Source: Acidimicrobiales bacterium
GTDB taxonomy: Bacteria > Actinomycetota > Acidimicrobiia > Acidimicrobiales > SHLQ01
Reading direction: 5' to 3'
DNA length: 64,000 bases
Assembly: GCA_020628865.1 (NCBI GenBank)
Contig: JAHDEJ010000003.1
Location: forward strand, 1-64,000
The notes under the pieces were generated by a model. That model did no database searches. It was not told the origin of the DNA and was given only the letters and a program-made list of their open reading frames with translations. The position numbers and the translations under genes were made by a program. Below are positions 54,157-63,539 of the stretch, one piece after another; position 1 is the stretch's first letter; every line of letters starts with the position of its first letter.

Positions 54157-55263
54157 TCAGCTGCCTTCCACCGGCGGCGGGACGAGCACGAGCTTCCCTG
54201 CGAACTGCTTCTCCAGGAAGTCCTTCTGTGCCGTGACGATGTCCGACAACGGATAGGTCGCGGCGACGATCGGTCGGATCTCTCCGCGCTCGATGTAGCC
54301 GACGAGGTTCTCGAACACGACCCGTGGCTGGAAGGTGCACCCCATGAGGGTGAGGTCCTTCAGGTAGAGCGTGCGAACGTCGAGCTCCACGATCGGACCG
54401 GCGATGGCCCCGGCGGTCACGTATCGGCCCTGGCGGCGAAGCACCTGGAGCAGGGACGGCCAGACCGGGCCGGCCACCACATCGGCGACGACGTCCACCG
54501 AATGCTCGCCGAGCGTCGCCACGAGATCGGCGTTCCGATCGATGAGCTGATCCGCACCGAGCCCACGCAACGAATCCCATTTCGACTCCGACGCCATCGC
54601 GATCACGGTCGCACCCCGGCGTTTCGCCAGCTGAATCGCAGCCGAACCCACCCCGCCCGAGGCGCCCGTGATGAGCACGGTCTCGCCAGTCGCCAGGCCG
54701 ACGCGATGCAGGACGCCCTCGGCCGTCGAGTAGGCACACGGGAACGAGGCAAGCTCGACATCGGTCAGCTCGGACACGATCGGGAACGCCTCTTCGGCCT
54801 TCACCAGGCAGAACTGTGCGAAACCACCGTCGATCTCTGAGCCGATCGTGATGCAGGATGTCGGGTCGTCGCCGGCGTACGCCGTCTGCATCGTTCGAAC
54901 GAGCACACGTTGCCCGATTCGATCCTGCGACACATCACTGCCTGCAGCAACCACATGTCCGGCCGCGTCGGCGCCTTGAATCCGGGGGAACTGCAGTCCC
55001 TCGCCAGCCCAGCCCCCGTCGGCGTCCACGTCGTCGTCGTACCCGCCATCTCCGCCCGCGTCGGTACCGCTCGTGATCGTCTTCGAATACCAGCCGATCC
55101 TGGTGTTGATGTCGGTGTTGTTGATGCCGGCAGCTCCCACCTGAACGAGGACCTCGTCCGGACCGGGCTGGGGAACGGGCACGTCGGTGCGATAGTCCAG
55201 CTGTTCGAAACCGCCGTGACCGCACAGGTGGACGGCGCTCATCGTCGAAGGGAGGGAGTTCAT
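54157..55263 (-). CDS. Zinc-less medium-chain dehydrogenase/reductase (quinone oxidoreductase-like)
   Basis: A 368-residue MDR protein. N-terminal GroES-like domain with GAAGINNTDINTRIGWYSK, then the Rossmann motif LITGASGGVGSAAIQLAK near residue 197. The cysteines that bind structural zinc are absent. An Asp/Gly-rich loop (residues about 66-92) precedes FPRIQGADAAGHVV; similar loops occur in relatives. It probably reduces quinones or enones with NADPH. ATG 55263 is used, with ATG 55242 (MSAVHLCGHGG) as an alternative. Converges with the enolase-superfamily gene, 3 bp apart. Confidence 0.87.
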   Translation of the reverse strand: MNSLPSTMSAVHLCGHGGFEQLDYRTDVPVPQPGPDEVLVQVGAAGINNTDINTRIGWYSKTITSGTDAGGDGGYDDDVDADGGWAGEGLQFPRIQGADAAGHVVAAGSDVSQDRIGQRVLVRTMQTAYAGDDPTSCITIGSEIDGGFAQFCLVKAEEAFPIVSELTDVELASFPCAYSTAEGVLHRVGLATGETVLITGASGGVGSAAIQLAKRRGATVIAMASESKWDSLRGLGADQLIDRNADLVATLGEHSVDVVADVVAGPVWPSLLQVLRRQGRYVTAGAIAGPIVELDVRTLYLKDLTLMGCTFQPRVVFENLVGYIERGEIRPIVAATYPLSDIVTAQKDFLEKQFAGKLVLVPPPVEGS

Positions 55264-55368
55264 GGCGCCCGAGTCTGTCGGAATCGACGCGACGAGACAA
55301 CGATTCGATGGGAATTCACCGGGCCACTCCGTCCGGGCCACGCGGGCGCGAGCACCTATCTTGACGCC

Positions 55369-55716
55369 ATGCCCGCCTCGTCCCGCCCGCTCGATGATCT
55401 GTTCGCCGAGATGACCGCCGATCCGGACCGACCGACCGAACTGCCTTCCGGCGTCGCCGAAATGCAGGCGGCGACCTTCACCGACGGTCGTCTGGAGTCC
55501 GGGGTGTGGACCTGCACCGTCGGCGCATGGGATGAGCAGGACGCCGCCGCCGAGGTGATGGTGATCCTCGAAGGCCATGTGCGCGTCACGGGCATCGATG
55601 GCACCGTGGCCGAGGCCCGGAGCGGTGAAATGCTGCAGATCCCCGCCGGATGGTCTGGACGGTGGGAGGTCCTCGAACCCGTGCGAAAGGTCTGGGTCAT
55701 CGCCGGAGAGGGCTGA
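55369..55716 (+). CDS. Small cupin (DUF861-like)
   Basis: A 115-residue single cupin domain with ESGVWTCTVGAW, VMVILEGHVRVT and GEMLQIPAGWSGRWEV. Such proteins are often accessory or ureidoglycolate-lyase-like enzymes, but the function here is unknown. A TATCTT -10-like hexamer at 55357-55362 lies six bases before the ATG, so the message may be leaderless. Confidence 0.83.
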   Translation: MPASSRPLDDLFAEMTADPDRPTELPSGVAEMQAATFTDGRLESGVWTCTVGAWDEQDAAAEVMVILEGHVRVTGIDGTVAEARSGEMLQIPAGWSGRWEVLEPVRKVWVIAGEG

Positions 55717-55719
55717 CGT

Positions 55720-58692
55720 CTACACCTCGGCGGAGCCGTCGGCTGCGGTCGGTGTGTCGCGTGGGCGCGGCGCCAGGAACATGACGACTTCGCCGGATTC
55801 GACCACCTCCGGCTCGGCACTCGTGTCGTCGGCGGCGGTCATGGCTTCGGCAAGCATCGGCTCGGCCGGGAACGCCTGCTCGTCGTCCGCCATGGTCATC
55901 GCCTCAGCAACCAGCGGCTCGCTGTCGAGTTCCATCGGATCTGGCGTGGGCTCGGCGGCCGTCGGTGCAGGTCTCGGCGCGGGCTCGGGGAATTCGAAGC
56001 CCTCGAAGAGCCATTGGAAGTGTTCGTTGACGGCTCGAACCATGGATTCGCGTCCGAGAACGGCCATGTGGCCGAACTCCTTCTCCGACAACATCTGGTT
56101 GCCGGTCGAGTAGTTCGGGAACGCCGGATCCTCCTTGGCAAAGCGCAGGATGTCGAGCGGCATCTGGTCGGATGACTGGGCCTTGAGCAGCAGCATTCGG
56201 CCGGTGGCTCCGTTGTCGTAGGTGATGTTGGCGATGGCCCAGTTGCGGGTGGCCCGGACTTTGTCACCAGGATGCATCTCGGACAGGCCGTGGCCATCGA
56301 CGAACTCGATTCGTGCCCCACACTCCAGACGAGCGAGCTCCACCGCCTCGCGGATGATCTTGAACGAGTGGGGCTGGTCGGCGGAGACATCGACCGAGAT
56401 GATCACCCCGGCGCGACGGCGGACCAACTCGACCATGGCGATGTTCTCCCAGTGGCCACCGTCGGTCACGTAGACGTTCGGCTCTTCGATGGAGAAGCTT
56501 CCGGTCAGTTCCTTGTACATGTTGATCATGTGCGGACCGATGCGCCGCTTGCCGTCTTCGTAGTCGGGATTCGGCATCCAGACGCCCAACCGCATGTTCA
56601 AGGCGGCGATGAGCGCGTCTGTCGTGCCGAGGGTGAGACGCCCGAGCGAGGGGGCGATGGCCGCCGCAGAGATGGCGGTGTAGCCGAGGATGCTCTGGAG
56701 ACGACGACTGCCCGCTCGACCGTTGAAGATCCGTTCGTAGTCGTCGGCGGCGATCGCAACCGAGTTCCGTTCGCCCTCCGGCGAGGGACCCTTGTGCAGC
56801 GTGACGCAGTCCGGTTCGAAGGTCATCGACACCACGCCGAGGCCCGTGTTCTCGCGCGTTCCACGGGCGGCTGCCGCACAGATCAGCGGCTTGGGGCCGT
56901 CGGCGTGTCGGTACGACGACATCCGGGGCCACTCCCTCGTCTCGAGCTCGGTCCATTCGGCGCCGTCGTGGCGATTGCCGAAGGTGCCGCGGATCAGGCG
57001 GGCGTAGATCGGGTGCAGCGACCACAGCTCCGGATTGAGAATCGACAGTGCCAGCACGAACAACACGACACCGGCGCTCCACATCATCCAGCTGTCCGGG
57101 ATGAAGAAGAAGTTCGACGGCGGGTTGATCGACTCGCTGGCGACGAGCATGGCCCAGAGCACGAGGGACAACGCAAGCAGCACCCCGCCGAGGTACAGGG
57201 CCCGAGACTTGATCGGCGCCTGCAACACGCGCCACGCACTCGCTGCCACGCCACCGCTGAGGGCGAGGGCAACGGTCGACTGGGGGCCGGCACCTCCGGG
57301 GAGCAGCTGTTCGATCGCGTCGAGCAGTTCGACCACCATCCACGGCACGATCACGAGCCCTGTCAGGAGCGCTACAGAAACGAACAGCCAGAAACCTGCG
57401 AGTCCGTCCCAGCGTTTGCGGGCCGGGCCGGCGTGGAGGAAGAGCCGGGGGAGGGCAAAGACGAGGAAGGCGACGAACGCCCAGCCAGCCGGACGGACCA
57501 GTCGGCTGTATTCGATGCTGTCCACGTCCGTCGTGATTGCCCAGGATCCGATGAACCGTCCCACCAGCCAGGCCACCAGACCAACGCTCCACAGCACGAG
57601 CCCGATGTGGAGGAAGAGCTGCAGCACGGTTTGGATCAGCGAGGCAGCCATGCCACCACGACCGTTCCGAAGGAACGACCGCCGAGCCATGATCCGGCCG
57701 AAAAGCGTGCGATCCCGCTGCTCCAACAATTCTTCGGGCACCCGATGCATGGCGGTCGGTACATGCAGGTTCGGATTGCCGATGAGCGGTTCGTCGTCGG
57801 GTCGTGGCTCGTCGTCCTGGCTGCCCTTCGCGATGCGCCAGGCCGTCCCGGCATAGCCGCCGCCAGAGACGGTCGCGAGAATCGCGGCAGAGTCGAGCAT
57901 CGATCGCTGGTTGTCGAGCGAGTTTCCGATCTTGAAGTCCTCCAGCGCGGAGAGCGCACCGATGCTGAAGGCGGCCGAGCGGATGCCGCCGCCGGACAGC
58001 GAGATGCAGAACGCACCCTCACCGTGACGGCCGTCCGGGGTCCACACCGTCTTCGGCGGTGCGTAGTCGCTCTGACTGGTCGAATCTCGCACCAGTCGGA
58101 GGCAGAACGCCACGCCGCGGACACTCCAGCTCAGCAGCGTGAGGACCAGTGCGACGAGCAGGAGGAACACCAACAGCCATTTGGCCCAGGCGAGTGCAGA
58201 GATCAGCGCCGGCCACGCGAGTGTCTGCCCGTCGGTGTCGATGTCGAGGTGGACGCCGGTGAGGACGGAGCCGACCACCGCCAGGAAGAAGGCGACACCG
58301 GCGATCGCCGGAAAGACATCGCCGCTGACTTTGGTTCGTCCCGGCTCACCGTCCCAGGACGCATTCCACCATCGGCGCAGCGTGGCTCCGAGCACGGCGC
58401 AGTACAGGGCGACGAAGGTCAGATTTCGCAGGAGGGAGTGGACCAAGGTGTTCTGTTTGCATCCGGCACCCGGGTCGAACCGGTCGGCGAATCGCTCCGG
58501 AGTCGTGGCGAACTGTGAGTCGACGACGACCTGAAAGCAGTCGTCCCCGCTGAACAGCAACCACGCCGACAACCCGACGGCCAAACCCGCAGCGGCGACC
58601 GTGGCGAAGTATCGGGCGAGATCTCCCCGGTGCCGTTCGGTCGATTCTTCGATCGCCGCAATGCGGGCAATCTCCTGTTGTAGCTCTGTCAT
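55720..58692 (-). CDS. Large membrane-spanning patatin-like phospholipase
   Basis: A 990-residue patatin-family lipid hydrolase. The oxyanion motif SLSGGGIRSA is at 232-240, the nucleophile Ser276 in ATVSGGGY and the catalytic Asp744 in VTDGG. Hydrophobic helices lie near residues 28-47, 88-107, 127-147 and 165-195 before the domain, and at least five more (about 350-385, 400-420, 432-455, 500-518, 535-552) lie between the nucleophile and the Asp. The last 90 residues are acidic and repetitive (EPMLAEAMTAADD, EAMTMADD). It should act at the membrane on phospholipids. ATG 58692 (MTELQQ) is chosen; the open frame continues but is shadow. Confidence 0.88.
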   Translation of the reverse strand: MTELQQEIARIAAIEESTERHRGDLARYFATVAAAGLAVGLSAWLLFSGDDCFQVVVDSQFATTPERFADRFDPGAGCKQNTLVHSLLRNLTFVALYCAVLGATLRRWWNASWDGEPGRTKVSGDVFPAIAGVAFFLAVVGSVLTGVHLDIDTDGQTLAWPALISALAWAKWLLVFLLLVALVLTLLSWSVRGVAFCLRLVRDSTSQSDYAPPKTVWTPDGRHGEGAFCISLSGGGIRSAAFSIGALSALEDFKIGNSLDNQRSMLDSAAILATVSGGGYAGTAWRIAKGSQDDEPRPDDEPLIGNPNLHVPTAMHRVPEELLEQRDRTLFGRIMARRSFLRNGRGGMAASLIQTVLQLFLHIGLVLWSVGLVAWLVGRFIGSWAITTDVDSIEYSRLVRPAGWAFVAFLVFALPRLFLHAGPARKRWDGLAGFWLFVSVALLTGLVIVPWMVVELLDAIEQLLPGGAGPQSTVALALSGGVAASAWRVLQAPIKSRALYLGGVLLALSLVLWAMLVASESINPPSNFFFIPDSWMMWSAGVVLFVLALSILNPELWSLHPIYARLIRGTFGNRHDGAEWTELETREWPRMSSYRHADGPKPLICAAAARGTRENTGLGVVSMTFEPDCVTLHKGPSPEGERNSVAIAADDYERIFNGRAGSRRLQSILGYTAISAAAIAPSLGRLTLGTTDALIAALNMRLGVWMPNPDYEDGKRRIGPHMINMYKELTGSFSIEEPNVYVTDGGHWENIAMVELVRRRAGVIISVDVSADQPHSFKIIREAVELARLECGARIEFVDGHGLSEMHPGDKVRATRNWAIANITYDNGATGRMLLLKAQSSDQMPLDILRFAKEDPAFPNYSTGNQMLSEKEFGHMAVLGRESMVRAVNEHFQWLFEGFEFPEPAPRPAPTAAEPTPDPMELDSEPLVAEAMTMADDEQAFPAEPMLAEAMTAADDTSAEPEVVESGEVVMFLAPRPRDTPTAADGSAEV

Positions 58693-58783
58693 TGCTCGAG
58701 CACCCCCGCCCACCGGCTGACCACGTCGGAGCGAGCGTAGTACCCGCCCTACAGGCGGCGCCGCTTTCGGCCGATCCGTTGTC

Positions 58784-59209
58784 ATGGCTGGATGGCGGAT
58801 GTCCAGAGCGTTGGGCAGTTTTGTGGCCGTCGTGCTCACTGCTGCGGGCTGCGGGGCGGATGCGACGAACGGCGCATCCTGCGCGGGCGACTGGTTTCCC
58901 GTCGGTGATGATTCGCTGAGCTTCGTCGGCAAGGGCGGGAGTTCGTCCGACAGCTACGTGGTGACGGAGCTCGTTCTGCGGAACACCGATGGGGAACGGG
59001 TGATCATCTCCATCTACGACGGCGCCATTCTGAGTCTTCCAGCCACGGCAATGAACGGTTACGCACCGTGGAACGGGCATCGTGTCGCTGTGGTCGACGC
59101 GTCGGCACGCACACCAGAAGGCGCAATCGGCCCTTGTGCCGTCTTCGACGTCACCCCGCTTCCATCGGACTGGCACCCGCCGGGCGAGGACGACTCGACC
59201 GGCCACTGA
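58784..59209 (+). CDS. Small putative lipoprotein
   Basis: A 141-residue secreted protein. A basic N-terminus and hydrophobic run end in LTAAGC near residue 23, a lipobox, so it should be lipid-anchored outside the membrane. The mature part (about 118 residues) has two further cysteines and an acidic C-terminus and matches nothing I recognise. Start at ATG 58784 or 58799 (MSRALG). It converges with the VWA gene, 5 bp apart. Confidence 0.7.
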   Translation: MAGWRMSRALGSFVAVVLTAAGCGADATNGASCAGDWFPVGDDSLSFVGKGGSSSDSYVVTELVLRNTDGERVIISIYDGAILSLPATAMNGYAPWNGHRVAVVDASARTPEGAIGPCAVFDVTPLPSDWHPPGEDDSTGH

Positions 59210-59214
59210 CCGTT

Positions 59215-60135
59215 TCAGCGGCTGACAGCGGCGAATGCCTCCGGTACGTCCGTGGGCCCGGCGAGCGGCGCCCACCGTGCGCCGATGGCGGCAGCAAGAT
59301 CTGCAGCGTCCTCGCAGTCGTCGGCGGGCGCCAGAATCCCGACGTCTTCGAGGCCGCCGGCGGCAAGCTCTGGCTCCGAGCCCGCTGTGGGTCGGCAGTC
59401 GGACAGCAGGATCACCCGGCGGCGGCTCGCCCCGGACCGTTCGAGCTGGGCGGCGGCTGTACGCAAGGCGAGTGAGAGGTCGGTTGGACCAAAGCCGCGG
59501 AGACGCAGCACGTCGTTGACGACGTCCTCCACCGGTCGAGGTGATCCGATGGCCTTCACGACGATGGCCTTGTCGCTGAATGCGATGATTGCGTAGTCCG
59601 TGTCGGCCTTCTGCGCAGCCGCCGCAGCGGCGACGGCAGCGGTGGCCACCCGATCGCCCGTCATCGAGCCGCTCCGGTCGATGAGGACCACGAACGCGGC
59701 GTCCGGTCGGGTCCAGGTTCGTGCCCAAAGATCGTCGACCGGCGGCGGCATACCCGACGCCTTCGCCGCGAGCAGGGCGTCCATGCTGCGCTCGATGTCG
59801 AGGTCGCCGCCCTCGTCGGACATGGGAAGGGAGCGCATTCGCCCGACGCCGCGGGTGGTCGATCCGGTCGACGCAGCCAAGTCGAGCACGACACGCGCCG
59901 CCATCCGTTGTGCGAGCGCACGCAGACGCACATCGGTGGCTCGCGCCATCTCGGTGAGCAACGACAGTGCCACGTCCGTGTCCTCACTGAGCGCGTGTTC
60001 CGTCGCGGCGATGTCCAGCTCGCCGACCTCGGGCGACATCTCGTCGAAGCCCTCCTGCCGCTCCAGCTTTCGGCGGGGTGTGGTCTCCCGCTGCTCCTCA
60101 TGAAGCTGAGCGGCGGCCTCTTCGCCCTCGAGCAC
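59215..60135 (-). CDS. VWA-domain protein paired with MoxR
   Basis: A 306-residue protein with a C-terminal von Willebrand A domain: the metal-binding DRSGSM near residue 153 and GPTDLS later. The N-terminal half is helical and acidic. VWA proteins act with MoxR AAA+ ATPases as metal-insertion or complex-remodelling chaperones. The GTG at 60135 is used; the frame is open further but no better start is seen. It follows the MoxR gene by 35 bp. Confidence 0.85.
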   Translation of the reverse strand: MLEGEEAAAQLHEEQRETTPRRKLERQEGFDEMSPEVGELDIAATEHALSEDTDVALSLLTEMARATDVRLRALAQRMAARVVLDLAASTGSTTRGVGRMRSLPMSDEGGDLDIERSMDALLAAKASGMPPPVDDLWARTWTRPDAAFVVLIDRSGSMTGDRVATAAVAAAAAAQKADTDYAIIAFSDKAIVVKAIGSPRPVEDVVNDVLRLRGFGPTDLSLALRTAAAQLERSGASRRRVILLSDCRPTAGSEPELAAGGLEDVGILAPADDCEDAADLAAAIGARWAPLAGPTDVPEAFAAVSR

Positions 60136-60170
60136 GTTCTCGTTCTCGTTGCCGCCCCCGCCTGGAGGGC

Positions 60171-61076
60171 TCAGGCTTTTCCCTCGGTGTCGGACCGCTC
60201 TCCGTCCTCGCGTGGAGCGGCCGCCTCCCAGAGTTCGATGACGACCTCCTCGGCCGTACGCCCGCTGCTCTCGTGGAGCCGAATGCGACCGCTCAGCGCC
60301 GTGGTGGCCGCGTCGATACCGGTGGTCGTATCGGCGACATCGACCCCTCGCAAGGCTGCGAGCTGCTGCGCAAGCAGAACCAGATCGATGGCGCCGCGAA
60401 CAGAGCTCCCGACGCGGACGTCCGGGTGCGAACGTGAGAGCCGCACGCAGCGAACGGCGCGCTGGGCGAGGGGAGAGTCGCCGGCCGCGTGGTCGACGAT
60501 CTGAAGCTCGTCCGCCTCGTCCTGGTAGCCGACCGCCAGCCGGTTCACGCGGTCGTAGATCGCTCCGGCGATGCGGGCGGTCCCCACGGCATCGAACGGG
60601 TTCATTGCTGCGACCAGCCGGAAATTCTCGTGGGCCGGAATCCGACCCAGCCGTGGAACGGAGATCTCGCGTTCGCTCATCACGGTGACGAGCAGGTTGA
60701 GGGTCTCCTCCGGGACGCGGTTGATCTCCTCGACATAGAGCAGGCCGCCGTCTCGCAGCGCGGACAGCAGCGGCCCATCGACGTAGACGTCGGGGCTGTA
60801 GCCCTGCGCAAGCACCTGAGCCGGGTCGAAGTGCCCGACGAGCCGGGCGGGTGTGAGCTCGGCGTTGCCTTCGACGAAGACGAGGTCGACGCCGGCGTGA
60901 TCGGCGATCGCACGCAGCAGCGTGGACTTGCCGGTTCCCGGTGGGCCTTCGAGGAGGATGTGTCGTGCCGCGGCGAGCGCGCCGACCACGATCTCGATCT
61001 CGCGCCGCCGCCCGACCACGCCGGAGTCGGCGGCATCGACGAGGGCAACGTCAAATTCAGGCTGGTGAGCGTCCAT
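60171..61076 (-). CDS. MoxR-family AAA+ ATPase
   Basis: A 301-residue AAA+ ATPase with Walker A EGPPGTGKST, Walker B LLYVEEINRV, sensor 1 VAAMNPFD and an arginine-finger region YDRVNRL. The group is close to MoxR and magnesium-chelatase-type ATPases that work with a VWA partner, which is encoded immediately downstream. ATG 61076. No client gene is adjacent. Confidence 0.92.
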   Translation of the reverse strand: MDAHQPEFDVALVDAADSGVVGRRREIEIVVGALAAARHILLEGPPGTGKSTLLRAIADHAGVDLVFVEGNAELTPARLVGHFDPAQVLAQGYSPDVYVDGPLLSALRDGGLLYVEEINRVPEETLNLLVTVMSEREISVPRLGRIPAHENFRLVAAMNPFDAVGTARIAGAIYDRVNRLAVGYQDEADELQIVDHAAGDSPLAQRAVRCVRLSRSHPDVRVGSSVRGAIDLVLLAQQLAALRGVDVADTTTGIDAATTALSGRIRLHESSGRTAEEVVIELWEAAAPREDGERSDTEGKA

Positions 61077-61184
61077 CGCGGACGACGGTAGCGGATTTCC
61101 TCCAACCGGGTCGCATGTGACGGCGGGCACGCCGACGGCCCACCATGTAGTGTCGAGTGTCACACAACCCAAGGGGGACCAACC

Positions 61185-62312
61185 ATGAAGACCCGTGCCG
61201 CCATCCTTCGAGAAGTCGGACAGCCGTGGAGTGTCGAGGAAATCGAGCTGGATCCTCCGAAACGGGGCGAGGTGCTCGTGAAGATGGCCGCGTCCGGTAT
61301 GTGTCACTCCGATGAGCATGCGATGGATGGTCACATCGCCGGACTGGTTCCGCCGGCGCCGATGATCGGCGGCCATGAGGGTTCGGGCGTGGTCGTCGAG
61401 GTGGGTGAGGGCGTCGACGGTCTCGAGCCGGGCGACCACGTGGTCTTCGGGTTCATTCCTGCGTGTGGCCGCTGTGCGAGCTGCGCCGACGGCCACTCCA
61501 ACCTGTGTGACACCGGCCTGGTGACGTTCCCCGAGGGCACACAGATGTCCGACGGCACCGCACGCCATCACACCTCCGACGGCGACGATCTCGGCCTCAT
61601 GTGTCTCCTCGGGACATTTGCCGAGCACACGGTCGTCAACGAGGCGAGCGTCATCAAGATCGACAAGGACTGGCCACTCGACAAGGCCTGCCTGCTTGGC
61701 TGTGGCGTCGTCACCGGCTGGGGGTCCGCCGTCTACGCCGCAGAAACCGGACCGGGCGACTACGTCGCCGTCGTCGGTTGCGGCGGTATCGGCATGAACG
61801 CCGTGCAGGGTGCGGCGATGACGGGCGCCCGCGCAGTCGTGGCGATCGATCCGGTCGAATTCAAGCGAGAGAAGGCCATGGCGTTCGGTGCAACCCACGC
61901 GTTCGCGTCGATCGCCGAGGCCCAGGCGGCCATGGGCGAGGTCACCTGGGATCGTGGCTACGACAAGGTCATCATGACGATGGGCACCGGCGACAGCGCT
62001 ACGCTCGGCGAGGCGTTCAACCTCGGCGGCAAGCGAGCCAAGATCGTCGTCACCAACCTGCACTCGACCGCCGAGGGTTCCGTGGACGTCCCGGCGATCA
62101 TGCTCACGATGTTCGAAAAGCAGCTCATCGGTTCACTTTTCGGCTCAGCAAACATCCGCAAGGACATCCCGAAGCTGTTCGAGCTGTACATCGAAGGGCA
62201 GCTCAACCTCGACGACCTGGTGACCAAGACCTACACGTTGGACCAGATCAACGAGGGCTACGACGCCATGCGTGCCGGCGAGAACGTGCGCGGCGTCATC
62301 CTGTTCGACTGA
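61185..62312 (+). CDS. NDMA-dependent zinc alcohol dehydrogenase
   Basis: A 375-residue zinc alcohol dehydrogenase of the actinobacterial NDMA-dependent group (TIGR03989-like), whose tightly held NAD is thought to be recycled through mycofactocin. Catalytic zinc residues are in SGMCHSDEHAM and GGHEGSG, structural zinc in PACGRCASCADGHSNLC and the Rossmann motif VVGCGGIGMNAVQG. The AAGGGGGA site upstream sets ATG 61185. It implies that the genome carries a mycofactocin (mft) locus, which is not in this window. Confidence 0.9.
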   Translation: MKTRAAILREVGQPWSVEEIELDPPKRGEVLVKMAASGMCHSDEHAMDGHIAGLVPPAPMIGGHEGSGVVVEVGEGVDGLEPGDHVVFGFIPACGRCASCADGHSNLCDTGLVTFPEGTQMSDGTARHHTSDGDDLGLMCLLGTFAEHTVVNEASVIKIDKDWPLDKACLLGCGVVTGWGSAVYAAETGPGDYVAVVGCGGIGMNAVQGAAMTGARAVVAIDPVEFKREKAMAFGATHAFASIAEAQAAMGEVTWDRGYDKVIMTMGTGDSATLGEAFNLGGKRAKIVVTNLHSTAEGSVDVPAIMLTMFEKQLIGSLFGSANIRKDIPKLFELYIEGQLNLDDLVTKTYTLDQINEGYDAMRAGENVRGVILFD

Positions 62313-62320
62313 GTGATCGC

Positions 62321-62342
62321 CGGCCGGGGCGCCCCGGCCGGC
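62321..62342. terminator. 22-bp palindrome between convergent genes
   Basis: CCGGCCGGGGC followed directly by GCCCCGGCCGG is a perfect 22-bp palindrome. It lies 8 bp after the alcohol dehydrogenase stop and 6 bp beyond the pyrC stop, so it could end both transcripts. It has no loop longer than a cruciform turn and no T-run, so a classical intrinsic terminator is not certain. Confidence 0.5.
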
Positions 62343-62348
62343 CACCGG

Positions 62349-63410
62349 TCATCCTTTTGGGTCGGCCTCGCGTACGGTCCATTGCATGGCTTCTTCGACG
62401 CCGAACAACACCACTTCATCGCCGGCCGAGGTCGTGAACTGGGTCGCCAGTTCGGAATCGACCGGTTCGCGCACCAACGTGATGTGATCGCTCGGGGCGT
62501 CGACCCCGTAGATCGCACACCCGTTGTGCGACGCGAACGCGGGCAATGCGTCGAGCGAGCCGTGGCTGTGAAAGGTCTCCGCAACCACTTCGAGGCCGTA
62601 GGCGGCGTTGAAGACGCCGGCCTTCGCCTTGGGCCCGTACTTGGCAGTGGTGGGGTGCGGGGCCGAGTCGGTGCCCAGACAGAACGCGGGATCCCCGCTC
62701 GTCGCAGCTTCGACGAGCCGAACACGGTCGGCTTCGGAGTTGATCACCGGCTTGCAATAGAGGTCGGGGCGCATGCCGTCTGCCAGCAGGTCGCTGCGCT
62801 CGCGTGCGAGATGATGGGGCGTGATGGTGGCCGCGGTCCCCGGACGGTCCCGCACGAGTTCCACGCCCGCCGCCGTGGACACGTGTTCCACGGTCACGAG
62901 CAGTTCTGGCATCTCGTCCATCAACGGAGCCAGCTGGTTCTCGAGGAAGTGGGCTTCACGGTCGAAGATGTCGACGGTCGGGTCGGTAGATTCTGCGTGG
63001 ACGAGCAGTCGCGTCCCGGTGTCGGCGAGCACCTCGTACAGCGGCATCAGGTCGCGCATGGAGGCTGCGCCGGCTTCGGAGTTTGTCGTGGCTCCGGCCG
63101 GGTAGTACTTCACGGCTGCGACGACGCCGTCGGCGATCCCCGTTCGCAGGTCGTCCAGATCGACCTCGGGCGAGGCGTAGAGGGCCATCACGGGCCGGAA
63201 GTCGCCGGAATCGGCCGGAGCCGATGCGAGGATCTTGTCTCGATAGGCCACCGCCGCGGCCACGCTCGTGAGCGGCGGGATCAGGTTTGGCATGACCATG
63301 GCGAACCGGAACCGTCGGGCCGTGTAGCCGACGACTGCATCCAGCATTGCGTCGTCGCGAAGGTGGACGTGCCAGTCGTCGGGGCGGGGGATCGTGATGG
63401 TCGACGTCAT
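62349..63410 (-). CDS. pyrC: Dihydroorotase, PyrC type
   Basis: A 353-residue zinc amidohydrolase of pyrimidine synthesis that interconverts carbamoylaspartate and dihydroorotate. Motifs are DDWHVHLRDD, the carbamylated lysine in AAVKYYPAGATTNSE, ITPHHLARER and LGTDSAPHPTTAK. This is the E. coli-type class II enzyme, which is not the usual form in actinobacterial pyr operons, and no other pyrimidine gene is adjacent. ATG 63410 begins the family N-terminus. Confidence 0.95.
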   Translation of the reverse strand: MTSTITIPRPDDWHVHLRDDAMLDAVVGYTARRFRFAMVMPNLIPPLTSVAAAVAYRDKILASAPADSGDFRPVMALYASPEVDLDDLRTGIADGVVAAVKYYPAGATTNSEAGAASMRDLMPLYEVLADTGTRLLVHAESTDPTVDIFDREAHFLENQLAPLMDEMPELLVTVEHVSTAAGVELVRDRPGTAATITPHHLARERSDLLADGMRPDLYCKPVINSEADRVRLVEAATSGDPAFCLGTDSAPHPTTAKYGPKAKAGVFNAAYGLEVVAETFHSHGSLDALPAFASHNGCAIYGVDAPSDHITLVREPVDSELATQFTTSAGDEVVLFGVEEAMQWTVREADPKG

Positions 63411-63539
63411 GCGACGCAGCGTAGTCGCCGACCTTCCGCCGTCCGTAGGTGGATCTGCAATGATGGGCCGAGGAATGCGGGGCACTTCACGAGGGTTCCG
63501 TGGTCGAACGCCCAGACCGGGCGAGATGGGGGACACACC

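Noticed and set aside
54959-55090. Asp/Gly-rich stretch in the medium-chain reductase as an inserted element
   Set aside because: The region between the GroES-like start and FPRIQGAD is variable in this family and I recall similar acidic loops in relatives; there are no flanking repeats.
56272-58518. A 748-codon plus-strand frame across the patatin gene
   Set aside because: Mirror frame of a gene with clear motifs and membrane helices; no domain and no ribosome site.
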